14,092 bases of DNA, taken from positions 1-14,092 of the forward strand of contig JBFMDN010000101.1 of NCBI GenBank assembly GCA_040753915.1, given 5' to 3'. The notes under the pieces are model-generated. The model was not told where the DNA came from. It worked only from the letters and a program-made list of their open reading frames with translations, and searched no databases. Origin of the DNA: JBFMDN01 sp040753915. GTDB taxonomy: Bacteria; Desulfobacterota; Desulfomonilia; Desulfomonilales; Desulfomonilaceae. Below are positions 1 through 7,208 of the stretch, one piece after another. Made by a program: the position numbers and the translations under genes. Position 1 is the stretch's first letter. Each line of letters opens with the position of its first letter.

Positions 1-16
1 GGGGATTCTTCCGGCT

Positions 17-37
17 CCCTCTCCCTCTGGGAGAGGG
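17..37. repeat. REP-like perfect hairpin, 9-bp stem
   Basis: CCCTCTCCC (17-25) and GGGAGAGGG (29-37) form a perfect 9-bp inverted repeat around a TCT loop. They are followed by a G-rich TTGGGGTGAGGG tract. This pyrimidine/purine palindrome resembles short dispersed intergenic palindromes (REP-like) found in many proteobacterial genomes; that resemblance is from memory. It lies in the non-coding stretch 1-351 beyond the 3' end of the minus-strand transporter gene, so it could also act as a transcript-end structure. No T-run follows on either strand, so a classical intrinsic terminator is not supported. Confidence 0.6.
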
Positions 38-122
38 TTGGGGTGAGGGTGCCTTTCCACGCATCGACGCTCAATCGTGCTACGATTTTTGGTGTGTCCC
101 GAGTTTTGAGACATTTTCTTCA

Positions 123-180
123 AACCTGCCCTCCATTGAGACTGGCTCTGAACCTGCCCTCCATTAAAGGGAGCAGTCTC
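123..180. repeat. 15-bp direct repeat plus imperfect inverted repeat
   Basis: AACCTGCCCTCCATT occurs twice, at 123-137 and 151-165, with a 28-bp period. GAGACTGGCTC (138-148) can pair with GAGCAGTCTC (171-180) with one bulged base. The block runs directly into the half copy of the dispersed element at 181-217. No protein-coding pattern is convincing in 1-351. Confidence 0.55.
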
Positions 181-217
181 CCAAGTACATGACCGTTCTT
201 GTGAAATCCTGCACTTA
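174..217 (+). repeat. Dispersed intergenic element, single right arm (locus 1)
   Basis: The segment shares an ordered set of words with the arms at 1986-2030 (reverse strand) and 8885-8946: AGTCTCCCAA, then TGACCGT, then TTGTGAAATCCTGCACTTA. It ends in the same GCACT(T)A terminus. No inverted left arm was found upstream, so this appears to be a solo or degenerate copy. It lies downstream of the transporter gene. The similarity was found by eye and needs a genome-wide search to define the element's borders. Confidence 0.55.
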
Positions 218-351
218 TGACGACCGAAGATGCGGCTGCTTCGAGTGGACGGTCTTTTCCGGGTGGGCTTACCCATCTTGGATCTTCCTTTGTCCGGCCG
301 CGAGCGCGACGAATGATGCAGGGTCCGCTCTTGAGAACTGCACCGTTCGAC

Positions 352-1758
352 CTAATCGAGGCCGCCCGGGTCACGAGCTCGTCCTCGAGCGATGGACGCA
401 AAAATTCCCACGGTGCATAGGCATGCAAAGATCAGGAACGCTGCATTTACACTCTTGAGGAAAGCAGCATAGTGAGTCGGCGACATCTCGACAGGCCCCA
501 CGTACATCGAAAGTACAAGCGTGGCCACTCCCATGCTGAACATTTGCCCCAGGAGCCTCATGGACGCTACCGCTCCTGCGGCAATCCCATAGAACCTCTT
601 TTCAACGGAGCTCATGATGGCATTCATGTTCGGGGATGAGAAAAGGGCGAAGCCAAACCCGAGAACGAGAAGATCCGCAATGATGAATCCGATGCTGGTT
701 TCGGACTCCAGGAAGATCATGCCGAAAAGTCCCGTTGCGGTAAGGGCCATACCCACCGAAGCTACCTTTCGTGGCTCGATTCGGTCCGACATCATCCCCG
801 CGAAAGGAGAGAACGTTGCCATGACGAGAGGTTGAGTTATCAAGATAAAACCTGCCGAGCGCGCGTCCAGCCCCTGGATGTACTGCAAGTAGAGGCTGAG
901 CATGAACGTTACGGCGAACGTGGCGCTATAGTTGACAAGAGCTGCCAGGCTTGAAAACGCGAAGGTCCTGTTATTCTTGAACAGCTTTACATCGAACACG
1001 GGCCACTGCACTCGGAGCTCCCATAGCACGAAGAGGACAAAGAGTATTGTTCCTCCACCGATCTTCCAGAAACTCGCCTTAGAAGGTAATACGGAGAAGC
1101 CGAGCATTATGAGGGCAATAGCGCCAGCGTAAAGGATCGAGCCTGTCAGGTCTAGCTTCTCACCTCTCGCGTCCGCCCACTCTTCCTTCAGATAGCGGGC
1201 GGAAAGATAGCACGCGAGCGTGCCCAAGGGGATGACAGCTCCGAAAACGCTCCGCCAGCCCAAATAGTATGTGAGGATTCCTCCCAAAAAGGGACCCACG
1301 GACAGTCCGACGTATACGGAGGACACCGTGATCCCGATCGCACGGCCGCGTTCGGTGGGAGGAAATACCGATGTGAGAATTGCCATGCTCGTGGAAAAGA
1401 TCATAGCGCTGCCTATGCCCTGGAAAATACGTGCCAGGAGCAGGTGGTACACGGAACCGGCCAGTGCCGCGAAAAGAGACGAGACGGTAAATATGACCAT
1501 ACCGGACACGTACACCCGCTTTCGGCCATAAATGTCTCCGGCTTTGCCAAAAGGGAGGACGAACGCGGCTGTGGACAAGAGGTAGGATGTGGCAACCCAC
1601 GCCAAGAGAACTGCATCCATGTGGAGCTCATCGTGAATACCGGGCAGCGCGACGTTTATGGCTGATGCCATGAATGGCGTTACAAATGAGCTGACAGATG
1701 CAACAACGATTACTGCTCGCTTCAGAGTCTTTTCGGGCAACGGAGCGATCTCTTTCAT
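352..1758 (-). CDS. MFS transporter, DHA2 (EmrB/QacA-type) drug:H+ antiporter
   Basis: The 468-residue product is a very hydrophobic inner-membrane protein whose hydrophobic segments fit the 14-helix DHA2 layout. The first membrane segment (about residues 14-38) is followed by MFS motif A, GKAGDIYGRKRV, at 71-82. A motif-B-like LLLARIFQGIGSA lies at about 107-119, with Arg110. The antiporter motif C, GLSVGPFLGGIL, is at 151-162 and marks drug:H+ antiporters among MFS proteins. The likely role is proton-driven efflux of small hydrophobic compounds; the substrate cannot be read from sequence. The ATG has no strong Shine-Dalgarno. No EmrA-like adaptor or regulator gene is adjacent, and a 500-bp spacer separates it from murD, so it is probably its own transcript. 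It ends with TAG at 352-354. Confidence 0.94.
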   Translation of the reverse strand: MKEIAPLPEKTLKRAVIVVASVSSFVTPFMASAINVALPGIHDELHMDAVLLAWVATSYLLSTAAFVLPFGKAGDIYGRKRVYVSGMVIFTVSSLFAALAGSVYHLLLARIFQGIGSAMIFSTSMAILTSVFPPTERGRAIGITVSSVYVGLSVGPFLGGILTYYLGWRSVFGAVIPLGTLACYLSARYLKEEWADARGEKLDLTGSILYAGAIALIMLGFSVLPSKASFWKIGGGTILFVLFVLWELRVQWPVFDVKLFKNNRTFAFSSLAALVNYSATFAVTFMLSLYLQYIQGLDARSAGFILITQPLVMATFSPFAGMMSDRIEPRKVASVGMALTATGLFGMIFLESETSIGFIIADLLVLGFGFALFSSPNMNAIMSSVEKRFYGIAAGAVASMRLLGQMFSMGVATLVLSMYVGPVEMSPTHYAAFLKSVNAAFLIFACLCTVGIFASIARGRARDPGGLD

Positions 1759-1985
1759 CAGATAGAGAAACTTGAGACCCCTATGCGGGATCGCTCCTGA
1801 AAATGGTGCATCCAGACAAATTATGCAAGCCCCCGGCGAGGGCGAAAGAACAGAAGCGGGACCTGTGCTATTGCCTTACGATGCCCAACGCATCTATCGA
1901 AAATGCTGCGTTCAGACACGGGCGACGGGCATCCTTGCCAGGAACCCTTTGAATCAAGACCTGGAATAATGCCCGGAATTTCTTG

Positions 1986-2096
1986 CAGCTTAGTAGAGGA
2001 TTTCACAATTACGGTCACGTATTCTGCCATGACTCCGTCAGGGATTTGCGCTTCTTAAGAGCGAAAGTCACCTCATGAGCCGTAGCAGAATTCCGC
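1986..2096. repeat. Dispersed inverted-repeat element (locus 2), right arm truncated
   Basis: The left arm (1986-2030), read on the minus strand, contains GGCAGAATACGTGACCGTAA, then TTGTGAAATCC and CTAAGC. This closely parallels the plus-strand arm at 8885-8946. A partial right arm in the opposite orientation lies at 2047-2096: TGCGCTTCTTAAGAGCG, then AAGTC, ATGAGCCGTAGCAGAAT. It stops at the point where GCGTGACC would be expected. The two arms diverge from about 2031-2046. The element lies between the start of the transporter gene and the end of murD. Confidence 0.6.
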
Positions 2097-2142
2097 CGCC
2101 AGGTCCACAAAGGGACATGTCAACAAGGGATTGCGACGTAGG

Positions 2143-2184
2143 GGCACCCCTTGTGGGTGCCAGGGCGGGCACAAGGCCCGCCCT
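2143..2184. repeat. Tandem pair of perfect GC-rich hairpins
   Basis: There are two adjacent perfect hairpins: GGCACCC (2143-2149) with GGGTGCC (2155-2161), loop CTTGT; and AGGGCGGGC (2162-2170) with GCCCGCCCT (2176-2184), loop ACAAG. The loops are near reverse complements (CTTGT and ACAAG). The block is flanked by GTAGGGG on the left and GGGCTAC on the right, which resembles a small mobile palindromic element. It lies about 77 bp beyond the murD stop and could end that transcript, although no U-run follows. Confidence 0.65.
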
Positions 2185-2260
2185 GGGCTACGGTGCGAAC
2201 GATGCGCTCACCAAGTACACCGCTGTGCAGGCACGGTACGGTATTTGCGCCATCCACTAC

Positions 2261-3610
2261 TCATGAGGTTCCTGCCCTACGTGCCATTAGCTCCTCGACG
2301 ATCGCCACAAAGGATTCTCCCCGATGAAACTCATTGCGAAACATGCCGAACGAGGCACACGCGGGTGACAAGAGAATCACGTCGCCCGGCCGGGCTTCGC
2401 CCCAAAGTCCGTGCACTGCTTCCCGGAGATCGTTGAACACTCCGAGGATCTTCTCAGATGCTCCAGCTTCCAGAAGGTCCTCGTGCAATCGTTGAGTGGC
2501 ACTACCTTGAAGGAGAGCTATCCTTGCGGCTCTGGCTGCTGCAGCCCGAGCGAAGGCTACCAGATCGAGCTTCTTGTCCGCACCACCCGCGATGAGGAGA
2601 ATTCGCTTTCCCCCAATGGCGTCAAGGGCGCAACAACCGGCAACTGGAGTAGTGCTCGTCGAATCATTAATGAATTCAACGCCGTCTCGCTCCCCGACCC
2701 ACTGCAGCCGGTGCTCAACCCCTGAAAAGAGCTCGGCCTCAGATCGTATGATCTCATCAGGGACTCCCAGCCGCCGGCAGAGGGACAGAGCAGCCGCAAC
2801 GTTTTCCCGGTTGTGGAGTCCCGGAAGCTTGATGTCCCAATCCTCGGGCACATCCTCCCGTGAGAAAAAGCTGACTCCGCCGGGCGCCTCCAAGGCCATG
2901 CCGGCAGTCTCCTGCTGATCCCTGTTGAACGTGCAGAAGTCTCTCTTCTCTTGATAACGGAAAATGGCCTTCTTGTCGTTCACGTACTCGGCCATTCCGG
3001 CATATCGATTCAGGTGGTCCGGATAGATATTCGTAAATACGGAGCTATGGGGAGAGATCTTGGCATCGTGAAATCCCTGGAGCTGCCAGCTCGAGAGCTC
3101 CAGCACCACAGTGTCGAGCTCCGTCGCGTGCTCGAGCAGGGGAAGAGTCGCTTCGCCCATGATGTTTCCCGCGAGAAACACTCTTCGCCGGTGTCGTGAG
3201 AGAATTCGGAATATCAGCGTGCTCGTCGTGGTCTTGCCGCGGGTTCCCGTTATGCCGACAACATGGCCTCGAAAGTGCTTGCAAAAGAGACTTTCATCCA
3301 TCTCTACCGGCACGCCATGGTCTTGGGCCAGCTTGAGAAATCGCGAAGACCTGGGCACATCCGCATTTCGCAGAATCATATCGGCATTGATGAAATCGTC
3401 CGGATGGTGCTCGCCCAGCCTGAATGTCACCGGTAAGCCTTTGAGACGTTCGAGAGAGGGGGCCAGCTCCTCGGCGCTCTTCAAATCTGTCACTGTGACC
3501 TTGGCTCCACACCGCACAAGAAAGAGCGTGTCCCTCAGGCCTCGTCCGAGCAATCCTAAGCCCATTACCGTCACGCGTTTGCCTTCCAACAACGAGAAAA
3601 TATCCGCCAT
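2261..3610 (-). CDS. murD: UDP-N-acetylmuramoyl-L-alanine:D-glutamate ligase (MurD)
   Basis: This cytoplasmic ligase performs the ATP-dependent addition of D-Glu to UDP-MurNAc-L-Ala in peptidoglycan synthesis. The 449-residue product has the usual MurD length. An N-terminal Rossmann segment (VTVMGLGLLGRG, about 13-24) is followed by the ATP loop GITGTRGKTTTS (about 119-130). Next come ELSSWQL (171-177), a DHLNRY segment, a Lys near 214 at the position of the carbamylated lysine, GLHNRENVAAA (264-274), HRLQ (300-303), NDSTSTTP (315-322) and SPACASF (415-421). The ATP loop has Arg where Asn is common. The start is ATG at 3610 because GGAG at 3616-3619 sits 5 nt upstream and the protein then matches family length. 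In-frame ATGs at 3694 and 3730 would add 28 or 40 residues with no MurD counterpart; the latter overlaps the kinase stop. The usual mur/fts neighbours are absent. Confidence 0.95.
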   Translation of the reverse strand: MADIFSLLEGKRVTVMGLGLLGRGLRDTLFLVRCGAKVTVTDLKSAEELAPSLERLKGLPVTFRLGEHHPDDFINADMILRNADVPRSSRFLKLAQDHGVPVEMDESLFCKHFRGHVVGITGTRGKTTTSTLIFRILSRHRRRVFLAGNIMGEATLPLLEHATELDTVVLELSSWQLQGFHDAKISPHSSVFTNIYPDHLNRYAGMAEYVNDKKAIFRYQEKRDFCTFNRDQQETAGMALEAPGGVSFFSREDVPEDWDIKLPGLHNRENVAAALSLCRRLGVPDEIIRSEAELFSGVEHRLQWVGERDGVEFINDSTSTTPVAGCCALDAIGGKRILLIAGGADKKLDLVAFARAAAARAARIALLQGSATQRLHEDLLEAGASEKILGVFNDLREAVHGLWGEARPGDVILLSPACASFGMFRNEFHRGESFVAIVEELMARRAGTS

Positions 3611-3615
3611 GGACA

Positions 3616-3619
3616 CTCC
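3616..3619 (-). promoter_or_regulatory. Shine-Dalgarno deciding the murD start
   Basis: On the minus strand GGAG lies 5 nt before the ATG at 3610. The upstream in-frame ATGs (3694 and 3730) lack a comparable site at normal spacing, so the shorter MurD is preferred. Confidence 0.55.
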
Positions 3620-3722
3620 AACAGTAGGTTCTCGGGACGCTGCACTGGTCCGCCCGGAGAGCTGGCCATTTCTTATCGTATCGTCTTCAAGCATGAATCT
3701 TTCGGCACAAGAAACTCGAAGA

Positions 3723-5204
3723 TCACTCATTTTGAAAAGAAGCCTGCGAGGGGTTTGAGCGATCCGTGTCCAGATCAACCCCCGGGGCTCCTCCTGAAGA
3801 ATCTCCTACTGCACCCGGAATGAGCCCACACTGGGGACATACTTCTATGGGCGCCTGGTTGTCGAACGCGCATACCGGGCACACGGAGGGAGCTTCTCTC
3901 ACCCCCTTGCCGTGAGTGAGCTTCATGATTTCCGAATCGAGAGATATTACAAGGCTGGCCAGGTTACGAACCACGATCTGAAGCATTTTAAGCTGGAGCA
4001 ACGGATCGAGCTGTCTGAACAACAGTGCGTTGATCTGTAACAGCTTGCTTTTTTCCTGGCAAATAACCGCTGCCGATCGTTTCTGTCTCGAGAAAGCACC
4101 TATCTCACCAAAGCAAGCACCCGGCAGAAAATTGGACAATACGCGGGATTGCTTGACCACTTTGACGCTCCCCTCAAGCAGGACAAAAAAATTCGAGTCA
4201 TTCTCGTTTTCTTGGATGATTTGGGTTCCCGCGTCACACGTGATGAATTGCCCCACATTCGCCAACTGGTGTATTTCCGAGTCAGTGAACGTCGCAAACA
4301 TCTCGAACTTTCTCAGACTCCTCACCAGTTCTTCGTCCGGCGGGATGCCCGTATGGATGCCGGACTTCAGGCATTCTGCAAGCGCATCTGCAAGCTCCCG
4401 TGCCGTTGAAAACCGCTTGCCGGGAGATTTGTCGAGACACCGGTTCACGATCCAGTCGAGCTGCTCCGGCACCTCTGGGTTGATTCGCCCCGGCGGGGGT
4501 GGAACCTCGGTGCAGATTTTCGCGAGAGTCTCTTCCGAAGAGAGGCCCTTGAACGCCGCTTGTCTCGTGATGAGCTCGAAGAGCAGAACCCCCAGTTGGT
4601 AGATGTCTACCCTGTGGTCCTGTTCGCGTCTCAGGATCTGTTCAGGGGCCATAAAGCGCGAAGACCCGACGACCTCCAGACGATGACCTTTGAGGTCCTT
4701 GCGAAATCTGGCAATCCCGAAATCCGTGATTTTTGGCAGGCCTTGCGTCGAAACAATAATGTTCTCGGGCTTGATATCTCTGTGGACGACTCCCTGCGAG
4801 TGAGCATAATCAAGGGCTAGTGCCAGCTCAAAGGTGGTCTCGACGGCTTTCTTGATGCTCAGAGGAGAAGAGCGTTGGACCGCCAGAAGCGTTTTTCCAT
4901 ACACGTACTCCATCACCATATAGAGAAGATCGCGCTTCTTCCCTACATCGTAGATCACCACGATATTGGGGTGAAGAAGCGCTCCCGCAGTCTGAGTTTC
5001 GAGAAAGAAATCACGCAGAAATCGCTCGCGAGCGTTACCCTCTTCTCTGACCGAGTCAAGAGAAAAGACCTTGATGGCTACTGGCCTGCGGATGATCTTG
5101 TCCATGGCCAGGTAGACCTTCCCCATCCCCCCCTCACCTACCATACGTACGACGTCATAGCGCTTGAGCTTTTTCAGTTTGCTGATGTGACTCTGGGGAA
5201 TCAT
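3723..5204 (-). CDS. Soluble Ser/Thr protein kinase with C-terminal cNMP-binding-like domain and zinc ribbon
   Basis: The 493-residue product starts with a complete Hanks-type kinase domain (about 15-280). It has the glycine loop VGEGGMGKV (22-30), catalytic Lys45 in VAIK, HRDIKPEN (141-148, Asp143) and DFG (161-163). The activation-segment end is SSRFMAPEQ, where GTPxYMAPE is more usual. Residues about 298-415 resemble a cyclic-nucleotide-binding/CAP-ED domain, with the phosphate-binding-cassette-like stretch FGEIGAFSRQKRSAAV (365-380) keeping Glu367 and an Arg. Near the C-terminus CPVC (442-445) and CPQC (456-459) form a zinc knuckle, followed by a low-complexity tail. There is no membrane segment, unlike PASTA-type kinases. 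The likely role is ligand-regulated Ser/Thr phosphorylation in the cytoplasm; substrates are unknown. It lies 81 bp downstream of map and 112 bp upstream of murD, in the same direction. ATG 5204 is the first possible ATG after an upstream in-frame stop; its Shine-Dalgarno is weak. Confidence 0.95.
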   Translation of the reverse strand: MIPQSHISKLKKLKRYDVVRMVGEGGMGKVYLAMDKIIRRPVAIKVFSLDSVREEGNARERFLRDFFLETQTAGALLHPNIVVIYDVGKKRDLLYMVMEYVYGKTLLAVQRSSPLSIKKAVETTFELALALDYAHSQGVVHRDIKPENIIVSTQGLPKITDFGIARFRKDLKGHRLEVVGSSRFMAPEQILRREQDHRVDIYQLGVLLFELITRQAAFKGLSSEETLAKICTEVPPPPGRINPEVPEQLDWIVNRCLDKSPGKRFSTARELADALAECLKSGIHTGIPPDEELVRSLRKFEMFATFTDSEIHQLANVGQFITCDAGTQIIQENENDSNFFVLLEGSVKVVKQSRVLSNFLPGACFGEIGAFSRQKRSAAVICQEKSKLLQINALLFRQLDPLLQLKMLQIVVRNLASLVISLDSEIMKLTHGKGVREAPSVCPVCAFDNQAPIEVCPQCGLIPGAVGDSSGGAPGVDLDTDRSNPSQASFQNE

Positions 5205-5260
5205 GGCAGGTAACCCGATTGCCGCTCCGTAGGACGGGCATGATTCTATTGACCCGCCTG

Positions 5261-5279
5261 AACAATCGCTTCAATTGTT
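5261..5279. other. Short AT-rich inverted repeat between map and the kinase gene
   Basis: AACAAT (5261-5266) and ATTGTT (5274-5279) form a 6-bp hairpin 6 bp beyond the map stop codon and about 57 bp before the kinase ATG. The stem is weak and has no U-run, so it could be a minor operator or attenuating structure, or chance. Confidence 0.25.
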
Positions 5280-5285
5280 GGTGAA

Positions 5286-6059
5286 CTAGAGCTCTGACAG
5301 AATGTACGGTCCGTCATCCGTTATGGCGATCGAGTGCTCAAAGTGAGCCGAGAGCTTGCCGTCCGCGGTGACAGCAGTCCACTCGTCCTCGAGGAGCCTG
5401 ATTCGCCACGTGCCTTCGTTGACCATCGGCTCGAGAGCCAAGACCATGCCGGTCTGGAGGCGCGGATTCGATCCCACCCCCTTATAATTGGGAATCTGGG
5501 GCGGTTCGTGCATGTTTCGTCCTATGCCGTGCCCCACAAAGTCCCTCACTACGCTGAACCCATTCGATTCCACATGGGCTTGAATTGCTGCAGATATGTC
5601 GAAAAGCCGATTCCCGGCGACTGCTTTTTCTATGCCCTTGTAAAGAGACTCACGCGTGACCCTGCACAGTCGCGCAGCAGTCTCCGAAATATTTCCCACC
5701 GGAAATGTCCTGGCCGCATCCCCAACGAACCCGTTGTGGATCACGCCCACATCTATACTCACGATGTCCCCTTCTTTCAATTTGCGGGCACCCGGGATGC
5801 CGTGAACCACCTCCTCGTTGACAGACGAGCAGATGTTGGAGGGGTAGGGCTTTTGATTGCGCATGCGATACCCTTTGAATGCCGACGTTGCCCGGTGCTT
5901 CTGTATCAGCCGTTCCGCCACATCGTCCAGCTCTGCGGTGGTGACTCCGGGAGCGATCCGCTCACCGATCTCTTGGAGTATTTCTGCGACAATACGGTTC
6001 GCTTCCCGCATTATCTGAATTTCTTTCTTTGTCTTAAGTACAATCATTCCACTTTTCAC
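5286..6059 (-). CDS. map: Methionine aminopeptidase, type I
   Basis: The enzyme removes the initiator methionine from nascent proteins in the cytoplasm using a dinuclear metal site. The 257-residue length fits the bacterial type I family. All five metal ligands are visible in family context: Asp in SIDVGVIHNGF, Asp in VGDAARTF, His in GHGIGRNMHEPP, Glu in ALEPMVNEG and Glu in FEHSIAIT. The substrate-contact His is in EEVVHGIPG. The start is taken as GTG at 6059 because GAGGTGG lies 8 nt upstream; an ATG four codons later (6047) is the alternative and matches the usual N-terminus (MIVLKTKKEI). Upstream is a 261-bp spacer with a possible terminator for nfo and a possible promoter. Downstream lie the kinase gene and murD in the same direction. 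Confidence 0.97.
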   Translation of the reverse strand: MKSGMIVLKTKKEIQIMREANRIVAEILQEIGERIAPGVTTAELDDVAERLIQKHRATSAFKGYRMRNQKPYPSNICSSVNEEVVHGIPGARKLKEGDIVSIDVGVIHNGFVGDAARTFPVGNISETAARLCRVTRESLYKGIEKAVAGNRLFDISAAIQAHVESNGFSVVRDFVGHGIGRNMHEPPQIPNYKGVGSNPRLQTGMVLALEPMVNEGTWRIRLLEDEWTAVTADGKLSAHFEHSIAITDDGPYILSEL

Positions 6060-6067
6060 GATTTATA

Positions 6068-6075
6068 CCACCTCA
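6068..6075 (-). promoter_or_regulatory. Shine-Dalgarno supporting a GTG start for map
   Basis: TGAGGTGG on the minus strand sits 8 nt before GTG 6059. The ATG at 6047 would be about 20 nt away, so GTG is favoured. Confidence 0.5.
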
Positions 6076-6113
6076 GGGCTCTCGGGAGACGGCAAATAGC
6101 GCTCGACCTCCGT

Positions 6114-6122
6114 AGCATATCA
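6114..6122 (-). promoter_or_regulatory. Possible extended -10 promoter for map
   Basis: The minus strand reads TGATATGCT, matching the extended -10 pattern TGnTATnnT. A -35-like hexamer 17 nt upstream is poor (TTACCC). Transcription would begin about 48 nt before the map start codon. This is weak evidence, based on pattern only. Confidence 0.3.
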
Positions 6123-6269
6123 GAATTCCGTTGAATGGGTAACCATTTGCTCGCGCACGGAGAAGCGATTTGTCAAAAGATAAGGGCCATTCATGCTCAA
6201 ACAAACTCCCTCTTGGCACCTTTTCGGGGGAAGGCCTGAACAATAAACTCTCCTTATCGGCTTGTCGGT

Positions 6270-6289
6270 AAAAGAGCGGCGATCCGCTT
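6270..6289 (-). terminator. Candidate intrinsic terminator after nfo
   Basis: On the minus strand AGCGG and CCGCT pair around an ATCG loop (6275-6288) and are followed by CTTTTAC. The hairpin lies about 35 bp beyond the nfo stop. The stem is only 5 bp, so strength is doubtful. If it works, nfo and map are separate transcripts. Confidence 0.4.
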
Positions 6290-6320
6290 CGGCACCCCGC
6301 AGGGAGCCCGAGCGGAGCCA

Positions 6321-7208
6321 TTACTTCGCCGCGCGGACCAAACTCCTCAGGAGCCGAAGGTTCACGGGATCCATATCAATGCCATGGTGCTGTTTTGGGG
6401 TTTCGATAATCTTCGGGGTATTTACAAAACGCGGTTCGTTCATGATCAGCCGGAATGGATCCAGTCCCAAGCTCCCGAGCCCGATCTGTTCGTGCCGGTC
6501 CACCCGCAATCCCAAACCCTTCTTGCTGTCATTGAGATGGAGAACTTCCACCTTCTCCACACCCACTGCCCTCTCCAAACGTTCCATCGTGTCATCGTAC
6601 TTGGAGCGAGAAAGATCGTACCCTGCTGCAAAGAGGTGGCAAGTATCGATGCAAATCCCAAGGCGCTCGGGCGCGACCGAGCCCTCTATCATCTGCTTGA
6701 GGTGCTCGAATCTGTGGCCGATCACGCTTCCTGGGCCCGCAGTGTTCTCCAAGAGCAGACGGACATGAAAACCCTCCGTGTCCCGAACCACGACATTGAG
6801 TGATTCGATCACCGCTTTGATTCCTGCCTGCTCTCCAGAGCCCGAATGGGCGCCCGGGTGCAAGACAACACAGGGAATGCCGAGCATCTCGGCCCGCTCC
6901 ATTTCCTCCCTCAAGGCAGCGATAGAGCGCATTGCGAGGCGTCGATCGGGAGATGCCACGTTGATCAAGTACGCTGCGTGGGCTATCACCTCAATCCCGG
7001 TCCTGGCCTGTTCACTGTGGAACTTTTCGATCTCTTCGGCGCTCAGGGCACGGCCTTTCCACTGAGAGGCATTCTTCGTGAATATCTGAATGACCGTGCA
7101 GCCGAGCTCTTCTCCTCTGCCGAGCGCTCGATGGACACCTCCGGCGATAGACAGATGCGCCCCCAGCAGAGGTCTTCGGTAAGGCCCGACAGCCAAGGTT
7201 CGTTCCAT
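6321..7208 (-). CDS. nfo: Endonuclease IV (deoxyribonuclease IV)
   Basis: This AP endonuclease of base-excision repair cleaves 5' to abasic sites with a trinuclear zinc centre. The 295-residue product has family length and a TIM-barrel pattern. Metal-ligand motifs appear in order: GAHLS (His18), IAHAAYLINVA (His77), VLHPGAH (His117), LLLENTAG (Glu154), CIDTCHLFAAGYD (Asp188, His191), HLNDSK (His225), RVDRH (Asp237, His239) and IIETP (Glu269). The start is ATG 7208, because AAGGA lies just upstream and the protein then begins at the usual place. The frame stays open to 7514, but that extension has no family counterpart and runs antisense to the thioesterase gene. It is divergently oriented from that gene. 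Confidence 0.97.
   Translation of the reverse strand: MERTLAVGPYRRPLLGAHLSIAGGVHRALGRGEELGCTVIQIFTKNASQWKGRALSAEEIEKFHSEQARTGIEVIAHAAYLINVASPDRRLAMRSIAALREEMERAEMLGIPCVVLHPGAHSGSGEQAGIKAVIESLNVVVRDTEGFHVRLLLENTAGPGSVIGHRFEHLKQMIEGSVAPERLGICIDTCHLFAAGYDLSRSKYDDTMERLERAVGVEKVEVLHLNDSKKGLGLRVDRHEQIGLGSLGLDPFRLIMNEPRFVNTPKIIETPKQHHGIDMDPVNLRLLRSLVRAAK

Noticed and set aside
120..428. 102-codon minus-strand frame at the left end
   Set aside because: It overlaps the transporter 3' end in another frame and covers intergenic repeats. Its Arg/Pro-rich composition is typical of a chance frame.
3111..3758. 215-codon plus-strand frame antisense to murD
   Set aside because: It is opposite conserved MurD motifs, has Ser/Arg-rich composition and no recognizable domain.
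5334..6134. 266-codon plus-strand frame antisense to map
   Set aside because: It lies almost entirely opposite the well-supported map gene and shows no family motifs, so it is a codon-bias shadow.
6073..6321. 82-codon minus-strand frame whose ATG overlaps the nfo stop (TAATG) and whose stop overlaps the map Shine-Dalgarno
   Set aside because: The position is suggestive of an operon gene, but the product is low-information, resembles no family I know, lacks a clear ribosome-binding site, and contains the candidate nfo terminator hairpin inside it. A conserved homologue would revive it.
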